Positions 24,753 through 34,496 of a DNA stretch of 64,000 nt are shown here, in pieces. Numbering within the stretch: the stretch's first letter is position 1; each line of letters starts with the position of its first letter. The notes below the pieces were generated by a model. The model was given only the letters and a program-made list of their open reading frames with translations, had not been told where the DNA came from and ran no database searches. Source of the stretch: Spirosoma sp. 48-14 (GTDB lineage: Bacteria > Bacteroidota > Bacteroidia > Cytophagales > Spirosomataceae); assembly GCF_001898575.1 (NCBI RefSeq), contig NZ_MKUD01000088.1:93402-157401 (forward strand), written 5' to 3'. A program made the translations under genes and the position numbers.

Positions 24753-25774
24753 ATAGCTTTACTTACATCCGCGCCGACTCGGTTGAACATGCTGTCAATG
24801 AACGCGTAGCGGAAACGGGCGCCAGGTTCATTGCAGGAGGAACTAACCTGCTCGACTTGATGAAGGAAACGGTAGAGCATCCTTCCCGCCTGATCGATAT
24901 TACCCGCTTGCCCATGACCAGCATCACCGAAACCGTTGACGGTGGACTGCGGCTTGGGGCATTGGTAACCAATGCCGATACGGCTTATGACAAGCGTGTT
25001 CAGGAACGGTATCCGCTTCTGTCACAGGCTATTCTGGCCGGGGCTTCTCCACAACTTCGCAATATGGCGACCAATGGAGGGAATCTGATGCAGCGAACCC
25101 GCTGTTATTATTTCTATGATGTGGCCACACCCTGTAATAAACGGGAGCCAGGTTCGGGCTGCTCGGCCATCAATGGTTTCAATCGAATCCATGCCATTTT
25201 AGGGACGCAATTGCTGAGCCAGGATGGAATGCCAGCCGAGCCGCAGTGCATTGCTACCCATCCGTCCGATATGTGTGTCGCGCTGGCCGCTATAGGCGCT
25301 GTGGTACGGGTAACCGGCAACTATGGTGAACGAACGATTCCCTTCGCCGATTTCCACCGATTGCCCGGCAACACGCCACATATTGACAACTCCCTGGCAT
25401 CTGACGAACTGATAACGGCTATCGACTTACCCCAGAATGGCTTTCCGAAAAATCATATGTACCTAAAACTGCGCGACCGGGCTTCCTATGCGTTTGCCTT
25501 GGTATCGGTTGCGGCTGCACTGGAACTGGAGGGCGATACGATTACGGATGCCCGCATTGCCCTCGGTGGCGTAGCCCATAAACCCTGGCGCAAACCCGAA
25601 GCTGAGGCTTTGCTGGTTGGCAAACCCGTTTCCGGCGAATCGTTTCAGGCGGCTGCCGATGCGTTGCTGGCCGGGGCTCAGGGGTACGGAGCGAATACGT
25701 TTAAAATAGAACTGGCAAAACGAGCCATTGTCCGCGCACTGGGGCAGGCCGCTAAACTCGAACCAACCGAATGA
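24749..25774 (+). CDS. FAD subunit of molybdenum hydroxylase (PaoB/YagS-like)
   Basis: FAD-binding middle subunit, 341 residues, with the FAD loop FIAGGTNLLDLMK (28-40) and the second loop ATNGGNLMQRTRC. The insertion C119-YYFYDVATP-C129-NKREPGSG-C138 plus C167 is the pattern that binds an extra 4Fe-4S cluster in PaoB-type subunits, so this is an aldehyde-oxidoreductase-like complex rather than classical xanthine dehydrogenase. The C-terminal CO-dehydrogenase-flavoprotein domain is present. ATGA overlaps couple it to both neighbours. Confidence 0.92.
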   Translation: MNSFTYIRADSVEHAVNERVAETGARFIAGGTNLLDLMKETVEHPSRLIDITRLPMTSITETVDGGLRLGALVTNADTAYDKRVQERYPLLSQAILAGASPQLRNMATNGGNLMQRTRCYYFYDVATPCNKREPGSGCSAINGFNRIHAILGTQLLSQDGMPAEPQCIATHPSDMCVALAAIGAVVRVTGNYGERTIPFADFHRLPGNTPHIDNSLASDELITAIDLPQNGFPKNHMYLKLRDRASYAFALVSVAAALELEGDTITDARIALGGVAHKPWRKPEAEALLVGKPVSGESFQAAADALLAGAQGYGANTFKIELAKRAIVRALGQAAKLEPTE

Positions 25775-28011
25775 GTCAGGTAATTGGAAAACCCATTAAC
25801 CGCGTCGACGGTCGGGATAAAGTGACCGGAAAAGCAAAATATGCCGCGGAGTTTCAGGTGCCGGATCTGGCTTATGGATATGTAGTTTCCGGAACAATAA
25901 CAAAAGGAAAAATTACCCGCATCGATACCAGCGAAGCCCTGCGTCTGGATGGTGTTTTGCAGGTATTTACCCATGAAAACCGGCCCAAACTGGCCTGGTT
26001 CGACATCAGCTATAAAGATCAGGATGCGCCACCGGGTTCACCGTTCCGCCCCTTGCAGGATGCGACTATCAAGTACAGCGGCCAACCCATTGCCCTGGTT
26101 GTCGCCGAAACGTTTGAAGTGGCCCGCTATGCCGCGTCGCTAATTCGGGTTGAGTATAAAGAAGAATCGCACGAAACCAGTCTGGAAGCGAATCTGCACC
26201 GGGCCCGGCCCCAAAAGCACGGTGTGGCCGATTTGTTGAAACCACCGCCACCCAAACCTCGTGGCGATTTCAATAAAGTTTACGAGGAATCGCCCGTCAA
26301 AATGTATGGACGGTATATCCATGCGGCCGAACACCATAACCCAATGGAGTTGTTCGCCAGCACGGTCGTCTATGAAAAAGGTGGAAAGGAACCGAAGCTG
26401 ACGATTTATGATAAAACCCAGGGCGTAACGAATAGCATCCTGTACGTTTCGCAGGTGTTCGATATCCCGTTCAAAAATATTCGGGTGCTATCGCCTTATA
26501 TGGGTGGTGGGTTTGGCTCTGGTCTGCGGCCACAGTACCAGTTATTTATGGCCGTTATGGCATCGCTCGAACTGAAACGATCGGTGCGTGTAACCCTCAC
26601 CCGCCAGCAGATGTTCACCTTTGGTCACCGTCCTGCTACCGTGCAGAATGTTGCGCTTAGTGCTACCGCCGACGGGGCTATGAATGCGCTCTACCATGAT
26701 GCTAGGGGAGAAACCTCGCGCTTTGAAGACTACACTGAAATCGTAACAAACTGGGGTGGTATGATCTATCCGCCCGAGAACGTCACACAGGATTATAAAC
26801 TGGTGCCGCTAGACGTGTATACGCCACTGGATATGCGGGCCCCAGGGGGTGTAACGGGTATGTCGGCGCTGGAGATAGCCGTTGATGAACTGGCCTATGA
26901 GTTGGGCATGGACCCGCTTGAACTCCGGCTGAAAAACTATACCGACCTGGATCACAACACCAAAAAGCCGTTTTCGAGTAAAGAACTCCGGGAATGTTTC
27001 CGGCAGGGAGCCGAGCGGTTTGGCTGGTCGAAACGTCAGTTTGAGCCGCGTTCGATGAAAAAAGGGCATAACCTGATCGGCTGGGGCATGGCAACCGGAA
27101 TCTGGGAAGCGAATCAGATGCCCGCCCGTGCCGAAGCAGCTTTGCTGGTTAATGGTAAACTATGGGTTAGTAGTGCAACTGCCGACATTGGTACGGGAAC
27201 CTACACCATCATGACGCAGATTGCCGCCGATACCCTTGGCGTTCCGGTCGAAGATGTGCTATTTAAGCTGGGTGACACGGATTTTCCGGTGGCACCTATT
27301 TCGGGCGGCTCCTGGACGGCAGCTACGGTTGGTATGGCTGTTCACTCGGCTTGTGAAGCCGTTGGTAAATCGCTGCTGGGGTTGGCGAAGAAATTGTCCG
27401 GCTCACCGTTCAAAGGGGCGAAGTGGGATGATATTGAGTTTGCCGATAAGCAGTTACGGCTCAAAAGCGATCCATCAACGGCCGTTTCGCTGCAAACGCT
27501 GGTTGACCTGAATGGGGGAAAGGCTGTTCGGGAAACCTCAACGGGGTTACCGAACGCGTTGAAGCAAAAAGACTATGCCCGCGCAACGCATTCAGCCGCG
27601 TTCGTTGAAGTTATGGTTGATGAAGAGCTAGGCACGGTAAAGGTTACTCGTGCTGTAAGCGCCATAGCTGCGGGGCGAATTTTGAATCCGAAAACAGCAC
27701 GAAGTCAGATTCTGGGTGGCATGGTTTGGGGTATCAGCAAAGCACTTCACGAAGAGAGCATTCTGGATCACAACATCGGCCGATTCATGAATCATAATCT
27801 GGCCGAATACCACGTATCCGTCAACGCCGATATTCATGATCTCGATGTCATATTCGTCGAAGAAGATGACACCATTGTGAATCCGTTGGGCATCAAAGGG
27901 CTAGGCGAAATCGGGATTGTAGCCATGCCAGCCGCCATTGCCAACGCCATCTTTCACGCAACAGGCAAGCGGGTAAGAGACCTACCCATTACGCTGGATC
28001 GGTTGCTGTAA
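25771..28011 (+). CDS. Molybdopterin subunit of aldehyde oxidoreductase (PaoC/YagR-like)
   Basis: Catalytic subunit of 746 residues binding the molybdenum cofactor. It begins with GKPINRVDGRDKVTGKAKYAAEF; cofactor loops YMGGGFGSGLRPQ and the catalytic base E713 in IKGLGEIGIV are present. The family oxidises aldehydes or aza-heterocycles to the acid or hydroxylated form. No XdhC/PaoD-like maturation gene lies beside it, so that factor must be elsewhere. Last gene of a three-gene, translationally coupled operon; a repeat-type hairpin follows. Confidence 0.93.
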   Translation: MSQVIGKPINRVDGRDKVTGKAKYAAEFQVPDLAYGYVVSGTITKGKITRIDTSEALRLDGVLQVFTHENRPKLAWFDISYKDQDAPPGSPFRPLQDATIKYSGQPIALVVAETFEVARYAASLIRVEYKEESHETSLEANLHRARPQKHGVADLLKPPPPKPRGDFNKVYEESPVKMYGRYIHAAEHHNPMELFASTVVYEKGGKEPKLTIYDKTQGVTNSILYVSQVFDIPFKNIRVLSPYMGGGFGSGLRPQYQLFMAVMASLELKRSVRVTLTRQQMFTFGHRPATVQNVALSATADGAMNALYHDARGETSRFEDYTEIVTNWGGMIYPPENVTQDYKLVPLDVYTPLDMRAPGGVTGMSALEIAVDELAYELGMDPLELRLKNYTDLDHNTKKPFSSKELRECFRQGAERFGWSKRQFEPRSMKKGHNLIGWGMATGIWEANQMPARAEAALLVNGKLWVSSATADIGTGTYTIMTQIAADTLGVPVEDVLFKLGDTDFPVAPISGGSWTAATVGMAVHSACEAVGKSLLGLAKKLSGSPFKGAKWDDIEFADKQLRLKSDPSTAVSLQTLVDLNGGKAVRETSTGLPNALKQKDYARATHSAAFVEVMVDEELGTVKVTRAVSAIAAGRILNPKTARSQILGGMVWGISKALHEESILDHNIGRFMNHNLAEYHVSVNADIHDLDVIFVEEDDTIVNPLGIKGLGEIGIVAMPAAIANAIFHATGKRVRDLPITLDRLL

Positions 28012-28017
28012 GATTTT

Positions 28018-28135
28018 TTTTGACAGGATTTACACGATTTACAGGATTGTTAAGAATAAGGTGAGGGCAGATTACAAATCTGCCCTCACGAACGCAAACA
28101 ACCTCTAAACAGGTTACCTGCAAATCCTGTCAAAA
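28018..28135. repeat. Nested hairpin of ACAGGATT repeat family, copy 1
   Basis: Outer arms of 14 bp (28018-28031 and 28122-28135, TTTTGACAGGATTT and complement) enclose a second perfect hairpin (28061-28073 and 28077-28089, 13 bp, 3-base loop). The outer part also contains a second ACAGGATT unit. It lies between convergent genes and may act as a bidirectional terminator. The same outer sequence recurs at 34407-34486. Confidence 0.7.
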
Positions 28136-28144
28136 GAAATTAGA

Positions 28145-29734
28145 TCAAGCCACTGCTTTCCCTTCCAGGATGGGCCGTTTGTCTTTCGTTTTGGCCAGAA
28201 CATTCAGGCTGCTCTGAAATTCAACCTGCACACCATCTGACCCAAATCGGCAGGTAACGGTGTCATAATGGGCCGTTTCAATAAATCGCCAAACCATTAC
28301 AAACGTATTGGCATCTTGCCAGCTTCCCGAGCCAGCAACTTTGCGGGTTTCACCGCCCGGAACAGGTGTTGGCGTTAGCATCAGTGGAGCTATAGGAAAA
28401 GTAGTCGTGCTTTCGACCCATCGGTTTACCCCACAAAGAACCTGATGAGGTCCTTTATCGTCCTGAAGTTTAAAAATGCATCCGTCTTTTCCAAAAGTTA
28501 ATGATACATCCTTGACATGCAGAGAGTTGTCGGCAACAGCATAGGTCTTGCCACTGATCTGGCTGAATACTGAAGAAGCGGGATGGCTAGGTTCAGGTAA
28601 TAAGGTTAACGCTGTTAACTTCTTTGTCAGAGCGGCTTGCTGCGTTTTGGCTGATGCCAGATTTGTACCGCGAAGCGCTGGTAAAATATGAGTCCAGGCG
28701 GCATCCAGCACTGCCTGCATATTGGCCGTTTCGGAAGTCATCGCAATGACGGCATCCTCTTTTGGCAACACAATGCAGTATTGTCCGTAGGCGCCATCGC
28801 CCCGGTAGGCATCGTTCCGACACCGCCAGAACTGATAGCCGTACCCCTGAATCCAGTCGTTGACACTGGCATCGCCTTTGCCCCCTTTCGATTGGACTTC
28901 GGCTTTGGTAGCGTCGTTGATCCACGATTCCTGAATCAGTCGTTTGCCATTCCACATGCCTTTCTGGAGATACAGTTGCCCGAATTTGGCAATATCTTCG
29001 GTGCGTACCCGCAGCCCCCAGCCGCCGGTATTAATCCCCTGTGGCGAAACCTCCCAGTCTTCGCCTTCAATACCCAATGGTCCGAACAGACGCGGCTTCA
29101 GGTACTCCAATACGGTTTGTCCCGTCACCTTTTGCACAATAGCGGAGAGCATGTAGGTGGCCCCACTGTTGTAGACGAAGAACGTTCCGGGTTCATGCTC
29201 GACGGGCTGGGCCAGAAACGATTTTACCCAGGATGCATCACCACCGCGAAGGGCGCCCGTCGTATCCTTGTCGTGTCCGGTCGACATGGTAAGCAGGTCT
29301 TTTACACGCATAGCCGCCAGATTAGCGCTGACCGTTGCTGGCACATCGTCGGGGAAAAACTTTACCACCTTATCATCAACCGTAAATCGCTTTTCAGCCA
29401 CGGCCATACCAACTGCGGTAGACGTAAAGCTTTTACTGAGCGAATACAGGGTGTGTTTATATTGAGGAGCATAGGGAGCCCACCAGCCTTCGGCCACAAC
29501 CTGACCATGTTTCAGTACCATGACACTGTGGACATTAAGTTTCTGGCTTTCGATGGCATTTAGGAAATCCAGTAGTCCACTGGGCGATACACCCTGAGCT
29601 TCGGGCTGGCTCCGGGGCAGTTTACCCGTTTTGGTTGGTAAAGCCCAGCTCGTTGTTGGTAGATGGCTGGCAATCAGCAAACCAGCCGCGCCGAAGCCAA
29701 GCTGTTGCAGGAAATCTCTACGATTTAAATTCAT
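28145..29734 (-). CDS. Tat-exported class C beta-lactamase-like serine hydrolase
   Basis: 529-residue serine hydrolase of the beta-lactamase/6-aminohexanoate-dimer hydrolase type. The N-terminus has a twin-arginine signal (NRRDFLQQLGFGAAGLLIASH), so it is exported folded. The active-site motif is S98-L-S-K101 (YSLSKSFTS) and the second motif is Y188-N-S. A beta-rich C-terminal domain of about 150 residues (from about 380) extends it beyond a bare beta-lactamase. Substrates may be esters, amides or D-amino peptides; antibiotic resistance should not be assumed. Convergent with the molybdenum hydroxylase operon. Confidence 0.85.
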   Translation of the reverse strand: MNLNRRDFLQQLGFGAAGLLIASHLPTTSWALPTKTGKLPRSQPEAQGVSPSGLLDFLNAIESQKLNVHSVMVLKHGQVVAEGWWAPYAPQYKHTLYSLSKSFTSTAVGMAVAEKRFTVDDKVVKFFPDDVPATVSANLAAMRVKDLLTMSTGHDKDTTGALRGGDASWVKSFLAQPVEHEPGTFFVYNSGATYMLSAIVQKVTGQTVLEYLKPRLFGPLGIEGEDWEVSPQGINTGGWGLRVRTEDIAKFGQLYLQKGMWNGKRLIQESWINDATKAEVQSKGGKGDASVNDWIQGYGYQFWRCRNDAYRGDGAYGQYCIVLPKEDAVIAMTSETANMQAVLDAAWTHILPALRGTNLASAKTQQAALTKKLTALTLLPEPSHPASSVFSQISGKTYAVADNSLHVKDVSLTFGKDGCIFKLQDDKGPHQVLCGVNRWVESTTTFPIAPLMLTPTPVPGGETRKVAGSGSWQDANTFVMVWRFIETAHYDTVTCRFGSDGVQVEFQSSLNVLAKTKDKRPILEGKAVA

Positions 29735-30027
29735 GGTTTTGCCAAAGCGGTTTGAACTGAAAGTTAGTGTTTATAGGTCGATCAGGTAGCGCAAATCCAA
29801 AAGGAGTAGGGCATGGAAAAGTTACTATTGGTGAGGAGGAAAATAAACTATGAACGCGAAGCCGCAATCGAAACGTGCTGAATTAAATGGAATGTTGGAT
29901 TTTTCGAGGGGAGTGGTTGATTGTTTTTTGATTCAGGGTATTTTTATAGCAGTCCTTCGGGTAAATTCCTGTTTTGCCAGAGATTTATTGGGGGGCATAG
30001 CCGTAACCACTTCACTCATCATAGAAA

Positions 30028-31608
30028 ATGCCAAACCGATTCCTTCCTCTTTTTTTACCTCTTTTTCTGCTCACCATAGTAGCTCGTCCACAGTCGTTCA
30101 AGCCAAAGCAGTTGCAGGAGGCTACCATCGATCAGCTACACACGGCCATGCAGAAAGGTAAGCTGACGGCTGTGGAACTAGTCCAGCTTTACCTCGATCG
30201 CATTGAGGCTTATGACAAGCAGGGCCCATTTCTCAATGCGATTATTATGGTGAACCCCAAAGCCTTGACGGAGGCCCGCCGACTCGATTCATTGTACAAA
30301 GCGACAGGTACATTTGTTGGCCCTTTACATGGGATTCCGGTGATTGTAAAGGACAATTACAACACCTTCGACATGCCTACCACCAACGGAACGCTGGCCA
30401 TGAAAAAGTCGATTCCGCCCAAAGATGCGTTTGTCGTCAAGCGGATTCGGGAAGCAGGGGCTATCATCATTGCTAAGTCGAATCTGGCGGAGTTTGCGAC
30501 CTCGGGGCAGGTGTCGGTAAGTTCGATTCTACCCGGCTATTCCCGAAATCCATATGATACAAAACGAACAACGGCCGGGTCGAGTGGGGGAACAGCCGCT
30601 GCGGTAGCTGCCGATTTTGGCACTATTGGCCTTGGAACCGATACGGGTAGTTCGATTCGGGGGCCATCCTCGCATCAGAGTCTGGTGGGTTTTCGGCCAA
30701 CGCTGGGCTTAGTCAGTCGGGATGGTATTGCCCCATTAGCGTTGACGAACGATACGGGTGGGCCGATCTGCCGGACGGTTGAGGATGCCGTGCGGATACT
30801 GGATGTGATAGCCGGTTATGATAAAGCAGATACCGTAACCCGACGGAGCGAAGGGAAGATACCCGTTTCGTATCGGCAGTATCTGGATAAAAATGGTTTG
30901 AAAGGCGCTCGGATTGGCGTATTCCGTCAGCTCTGCACTACCAAAAATTCGGACCCGCAGGTATATGCGCTTTTCAATAAAGCGCTGGACGAATTACGGG
31001 CGGCTGGGGCTACGATAATCGACTCGGTACGGGTGCCTGAACTGGACACCATCAACAAGCAGTTCGATACGATTCCGCAGCTTCGTCGCGATTTCAACGT
31101 GTATCTGGCAAACCTGGGACCCAATGCTCCGCACAAATCGCTGACATCTATCATCAAGTCGCGGCAATTTCATCCGAGTATCGAAAAAACGCTGCTGGAT
31201 TCCGACAAGGACACGCTGGCGCCGGAAGCCCATAAAGGATGGGAGAAAAACCTGGCCTTGCGGGAGCGACTACGTAAACTGCTTCTTCGGGCCATGGATT
31301 CGACGGGTGTCGATGCGTTGGTGTATCCGTCGTTCAGCTATCCTCCGCGCTTGCTCGGTGATCTGAATACGCCGTCGGGTACGAATAACAATGCTCTGTC
31401 ACCACCGACAGGCTTTCCGGCTTTTTCAGTCCCGATGGGCTTTACGTATACCGATTTACCCGCTGGTTTGCAATTCTTCGGGCGCCCCTTTAGTGAGTCA
31501 ACCCTCATTCGGTTGTGTTACGCTTATGAGCAGGCTACCCACCATAGGCACCCACCCGACAGTACGCCTGTTCTGCCAAAGAAGAAGCGGAAAGCTACCC
31601 GGTCATAA
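30028..31608 (+). CDS. Exported amidase (amidase signature family)
   Basis: 526-residue amidase with a signal peptide (RFLPLFLPLFLLTIVA). The Ser-cisSer-Lys triad is visible: K108 (VIVKDN), the Gly/Ser-rich signature TAGSSGGTAAAVAADFG containing the cis-Ser near S185, and the nucleophile Ser in GTDTGSSIRGP near S209. Glutamyl-tRNA amidotransferase subunit A shares the fold, but the signal peptide and lack of GatB/C neighbours argue for a periplasmic amide hydrolase. Substrate unknown. Confidence 0.9.
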   Translation: MPNRFLPLFLPLFLLTIVARPQSFKPKQLQEATIDQLHTAMQKGKLTAVELVQLYLDRIEAYDKQGPFLNAIIMVNPKALTEARRLDSLYKATGTFVGPLHGIPVIVKDNYNTFDMPTTNGTLAMKKSIPPKDAFVVKRIREAGAIIIAKSNLAEFATSGQVSVSSILPGYSRNPYDTKRTTAGSSGGTAAAVAADFGTIGLGTDTGSSIRGPSSHQSLVGFRPTLGLVSRDGIAPLALTNDTGGPICRTVEDAVRILDVIAGYDKADTVTRRSEGKIPVSYRQYLDKNGLKGARIGVFRQLCTTKNSDPQVYALFNKALDELRAAGATIIDSVRVPELDTINKQFDTIPQLRRDFNVYLANLGPNAPHKSLTSIIKSRQFHPSIEKTLLDSDKDTLAPEAHKGWEKNLALRERLRKLLLRAMDSTGVDALVYPSFSYPPRLLGDLNTPSGTNNNALSPPTGFPAFSVPMGFTYTDLPAGLQFFGRPFSESTLIRLCYAYEQATHHRHPPDSTPVLPKKKRKATRS

Positions 31609-31823
31609 AATCTCAAGTATCAAAACCGATACCTATAGAACTGACCGTTTGTCAGGGGTTAAGGATTTATGGTGGTTATTGTAATCATTGCTAAATCGCT
31701 AAAGCGTACAACGGGTTTGTAATCTTTCGCAGACGTTAATCTGAAAGACTTATTTTCAGCATGAGTTGACTAATTTCTTGCCTGGACGATTCGCGCCATT
31801 GAACTAATCAGTACCCGTTTTTT

Positions 31824-32666
31824 ATGTTGAAACTAATTTTGAGTACGTGTTTCTTTATTAGTCTGAGTGTCCAGGCTGCGTTCTGCCAGAACCTTGAGCC
31901 ACTTGAATTAGCCAAACGGATTTTTGATAAGAGCGACTTCCCCAAGTTACCTAATTACATGAGTGGAGAGTACGAAGGGCATCCGAATGGCTCGGATTTA
32001 CCCAAAAATTCAGTAACGCGATTTCAAGTACTTGATCAGACAAATCAGCAAGCCGTAGTAGCCTTAACCATACTAGATGCTGGTGGACAGGGAGTAGATA
32101 ATTACCTCTTTTTTAGAAAAGAATCTGTCTGGAAACTATATGCAGTAAGAGCATTAGCGATGAATGGTTTTAATTTCTATCTAAAAAAGATGCTCGAACG
32201 ATTGACGCCCAGGCAAATCGATAGTGTTGTAACAAGTTCAAAAAAGAACCCTAAAGCGTCTCTATTTTCTTCAAAAAAAGAGTATGCGTTTAAGCTTGGC
32301 AATGCCCGGTTAATGACATCTACGGATGATCAATTAATTCATTATTTTAAAGCACATAAAGCTGAGTTTGAGAAGCTAAAGCAGTTGATGCTGAACAGGA
32401 ACAATTACGTGGATGCGGATAAAGAAAGTAAACGACGATTCGGCGAGAACTTGAAGTCTGCTAGTGAGAAATTATTTCTATCCTATTCGCCTACTGGTGA
32501 CGATAATTTTATAGACGCGACTGAATTGGTGATCGGGGGAATGGTTGATAATTGGGTAGGCTATGTGCATATACCGGATAAAAAAGACGTACCAGTTATG
32601 AGTGCAGGTCATATCATCTTGCTCCGTGAAATTGGGAATGGGTGGTATCTTTATAAGACAACCTAG
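31824..32666 (+). CDS. Hypothetical secreted protein
   Basis: 280 residues with a signal peptide (LILSTCFFISLSVQAAFCQ). I do not recognise a family. The mature part is lysine-rich, with KKMLERLTPRQIDSVV and RRFGENLKSASEKLFLSYSPTGDDNFIDATELVIGG; the last stretch resembles a beta-rich small domain. Its codons are visibly more AT-rich (many AAA, TTT, ATT) than the flanking amidase and peptidase genes, which suggests later acquisition. The M14 peptidase gene starts 16 bases downstream. Confidence 0.6.
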   Translation: MLKLILSTCFFISLSVQAAFCQNLEPLELAKRIFDKSDFPKLPNYMSGEYEGHPNGSDLPKNSVTRFQVLDQTNQQAVVALTILDAGGQGVDNYLFFRKESVWKLYAVRALAMNGFNFYLKKMLERLTPRQIDSVVTSSKKNPKASLFSSKKEYAFKLGNARLMTSTDDQLIHYFKAHKAEFEKLKQLMLNRNNYVDADKESKRRFGENLKSASEKLFLSYSPTGDDNFIDATELVIGGMVDNWVGYVHIPDKKDVPVMSAGHIILLREIGNGWYLYKTT

Positions 32667-32682
32667 GTAATAAGAAGGGGTA

Positions 32683-34398
32683 ATGACGAAACTATCTTTA
32701 TTTTTTATAGTACTTGCTCTGTCAACGGCTGGCTATGGGCAAAACCGGGCGGCTATGCTTACCCCCTTTGAACGTGATACCAATCAGACGGCAACGTATG
32801 AGCAGATTATCCGTTGGTATCGGCAGTTGGACCAGCAGTATGACCAGGCTAAATTGATTGAAATCGGGAAAACGGACATTGGTAAGCCTTTGCATTTGTT
32901 CCTGTTAGCAGCTGATAAACAATTTGCCTCCCGTCCTGACCGGGTTACCTTGCTGATTAATAATGGTATCCATCCGGGCGAACCGGAAGGCATTGATGCC
33001 TGCATGATGCTGGCGCGTGATTTACTGAAAGCCAATAAACTTCCCAAAAATGTTCTGGTTGCTATTGTCCCGGTCTACAATGTAGGTGGTTGCCTGAATC
33101 GGGGCGTTTCGCGGGTGAATCAGAACGGGCCAGAATCGTATGGATTTCGGGGTAATGCCCGTAATCTGAATCTTAACCGCGATTTTATAAAAGCGGAAGC
33201 TGAAAATACGCGGGCTTTTCAATCGATGTTCCAATGGCTGAAGCCGCAGGTATTTATTGATAATCATACCAGCGATGGCGCTGACTATCAGCATGTGCTG
33301 ACGTATTTTGCGACGCAGAAAGATAAGCTTCATCCGTTGGTGTCGGGCTATATGGTTCGGTCGTTTCAGCCAGCGTTAGATAAACAGTTGACAGCTAAGG
33401 GCTTTCCATCTGCCCCGTATGTGAATCATGCAGGCGATACACCGGAGAGCGGGTTGATTGGGTATAATGACTCACCTCGGTATTCGACGGGCTATGCTGC
33501 TTTATTCAATTGTTTCGGGTTTACGCTGGAAACCCATATGTGGAAGCCCTTTCCTGCTCGGGTAAAGGCATCGTATGTGTTCGATGAGGAGGTAATGCAT
33601 TTGTGCGATCGAGAAGCTAAAACGATTTTGACGAATCGACAACGAGCCGATGAAGCCATCCGCCAGCAGACAACCTTTCCTCTGAGCTATAAACTGGACC
33701 GTAGCAAGACCGATTCGGTTACGTTTCTGGGCTATGCGGCTGCTTATAAACCCAGCGAGGTATCGGGCCTGAACCGACTTTATTACGACCGCACAAAACC
33801 CTTCACGAAGCGGGTTCCTTACTGGAACACCTTCGCTGTCGATGTACAAGTCGATAAGCCTCGGGCGTACGTCATTCCGCAGGGATGGGCTGAGGTAATT
33901 GGTGAGTTAAAGCGCAATGGGGTGACGTTGACGCCCTTGGCAAAAGATACGTTACTAACAGTTGCTGCCTATTACTTTACGGATTTCAGGACTCCACAGC
34001 GTCCCTACGAAGGCCACTACCCGCATTCGGGCGTAAACGTGCGGACTGAAATACAAACGATTCAGTTTTATAAAGGTGATTTTCTCGTCCCAACCACACA
34101 AATAGCGAATCGGTACATTGTCGAAACGCTTGAGCCGCAGGGTGTTGACTCGTTTTTTGCATGGAATTTCTTCGATAGTATTCTGGACCAGAAGGAGTAT
34201 TTTTCGAATTATATATTTGAAGACACAGCCGCTGACCTGTTGAAGCAAAACCCGACCTTACAAAAGCAACTGGACGAGAAACGTGCTGCCGACAAAGCCT
34301 TCGCCGAAAATGCCAATGCGCAACTGGATTTTATTTACAAACAGACACCGTATTACGAGAAAACCCATAACCGCTATCCGGTGTATCGGATAAATTAA
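32683..34398 (+). CDS. Secreted M14-family zinc carboxypeptidase
   Basis: 571-residue metallopeptidase with a signal peptide (KLSLFFIVLALSTAGYGQ). Zinc ligands are H97 and E100 (NNGIHPGEPEG) and H195 (FIDNHTSDG); R160 in GNARNLNLNRD fits the substrate-carboxylate site and E283 (FTLETHMWK) the general base. The C-terminal half (about 300-571) is an extra domain without a name I can give. An AAGGGG stretch lies before the ATG. Likely role: digestion of peptides outside the cytoplasm. Confidence 0.88.
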   Translation: MTKLSLFFIVLALSTAGYGQNRAAMLTPFERDTNQTATYEQIIRWYRQLDQQYDQAKLIEIGKTDIGKPLHLFLLAADKQFASRPDRVTLLINNGIHPGEPEGIDACMMLARDLLKANKLPKNVLVAIVPVYNVGGCLNRGVSRVNQNGPESYGFRGNARNLNLNRDFIKAEAENTRAFQSMFQWLKPQVFIDNHTSDGADYQHVLTYFATQKDKLHPLVSGYMVRSFQPALDKQLTAKGFPSAPYVNHAGDTPESGLIGYNDSPRYSTGYAALFNCFGFTLETHMWKPFPARVKASYVFDEEVMHLCDREAKTILTNRQRADEAIRQQTTFPLSYKLDRSKTDSVTFLGYAAAYKPSEVSGLNRLYYDRTKPFTKRVPYWNTFAVDVQVDKPRAYVIPQGWAEVIGELKRNGVTLTPLAKDTLLTVAAYYFTDFRTPQRPYEGHYPHSGVNVRTEIQTIQFYKGDFLVPTTQIANRYIVETLEPQGVDSFFAWNFFDSILDQKEYFSNYIFEDTAADLLKQNPTLQKQLDEKRAADKAFAENANAQLDFIYKQTPYYEKTHNRYPVYRIN

Positions 34399-34406
34399 AA
34401 ACTCTT

Positions 34407-34486
34407 TTTTCGACAGGATATACAGGATAAAACAGGATTGCTTTGTCGATATTGATCCTGTTTTATCCTGTAAATCCTGTCGAAAA
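34407..34486. repeat. Long hairpin of ACAGGATT repeat family, copy 2
   Basis: 32-bp arms (34407-34438 and 34455-34486) with one mismatch and a 16-base loop. Each arm holds three ACAGGAT units spaced by about 10 bases. It fills the gap between two co-oriented genes, 8 bases after the peptidase stop and 10 before the next ATG. Confidence 0.75.
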
Positions 34487-34496
34487 GTAAAACAAG

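Noticed and set aside
28688-29563. 291-codon ORF on the + strand
   Set aside because: It is antisense to the beta-lactamase-like gene, which has a Tat signal and the SxxK motif; the opposite frame shows no domain.
28145-29734. Antibiotic-resistance beta-lactamase
   Set aside because: The SxxK fold is shared with many esterases and peptidases; size and C-terminal domain argue against a true beta-lactamase.
29850-30161. 103-codon ORF before the amidase with a good GAGGAGG ribosome site
   Set aside because: It overlaps the amidase N-terminus in another frame, and the product is low-quality Ser/His-rich sequence; Bacteroidota starts rely little on such sites.
30028-31608. GatA subunit of the tRNA amidotransferase
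   Set aside because: It has a signal peptide, and no gatB or gatC is near; glnS in the window also makes this unnecessary.
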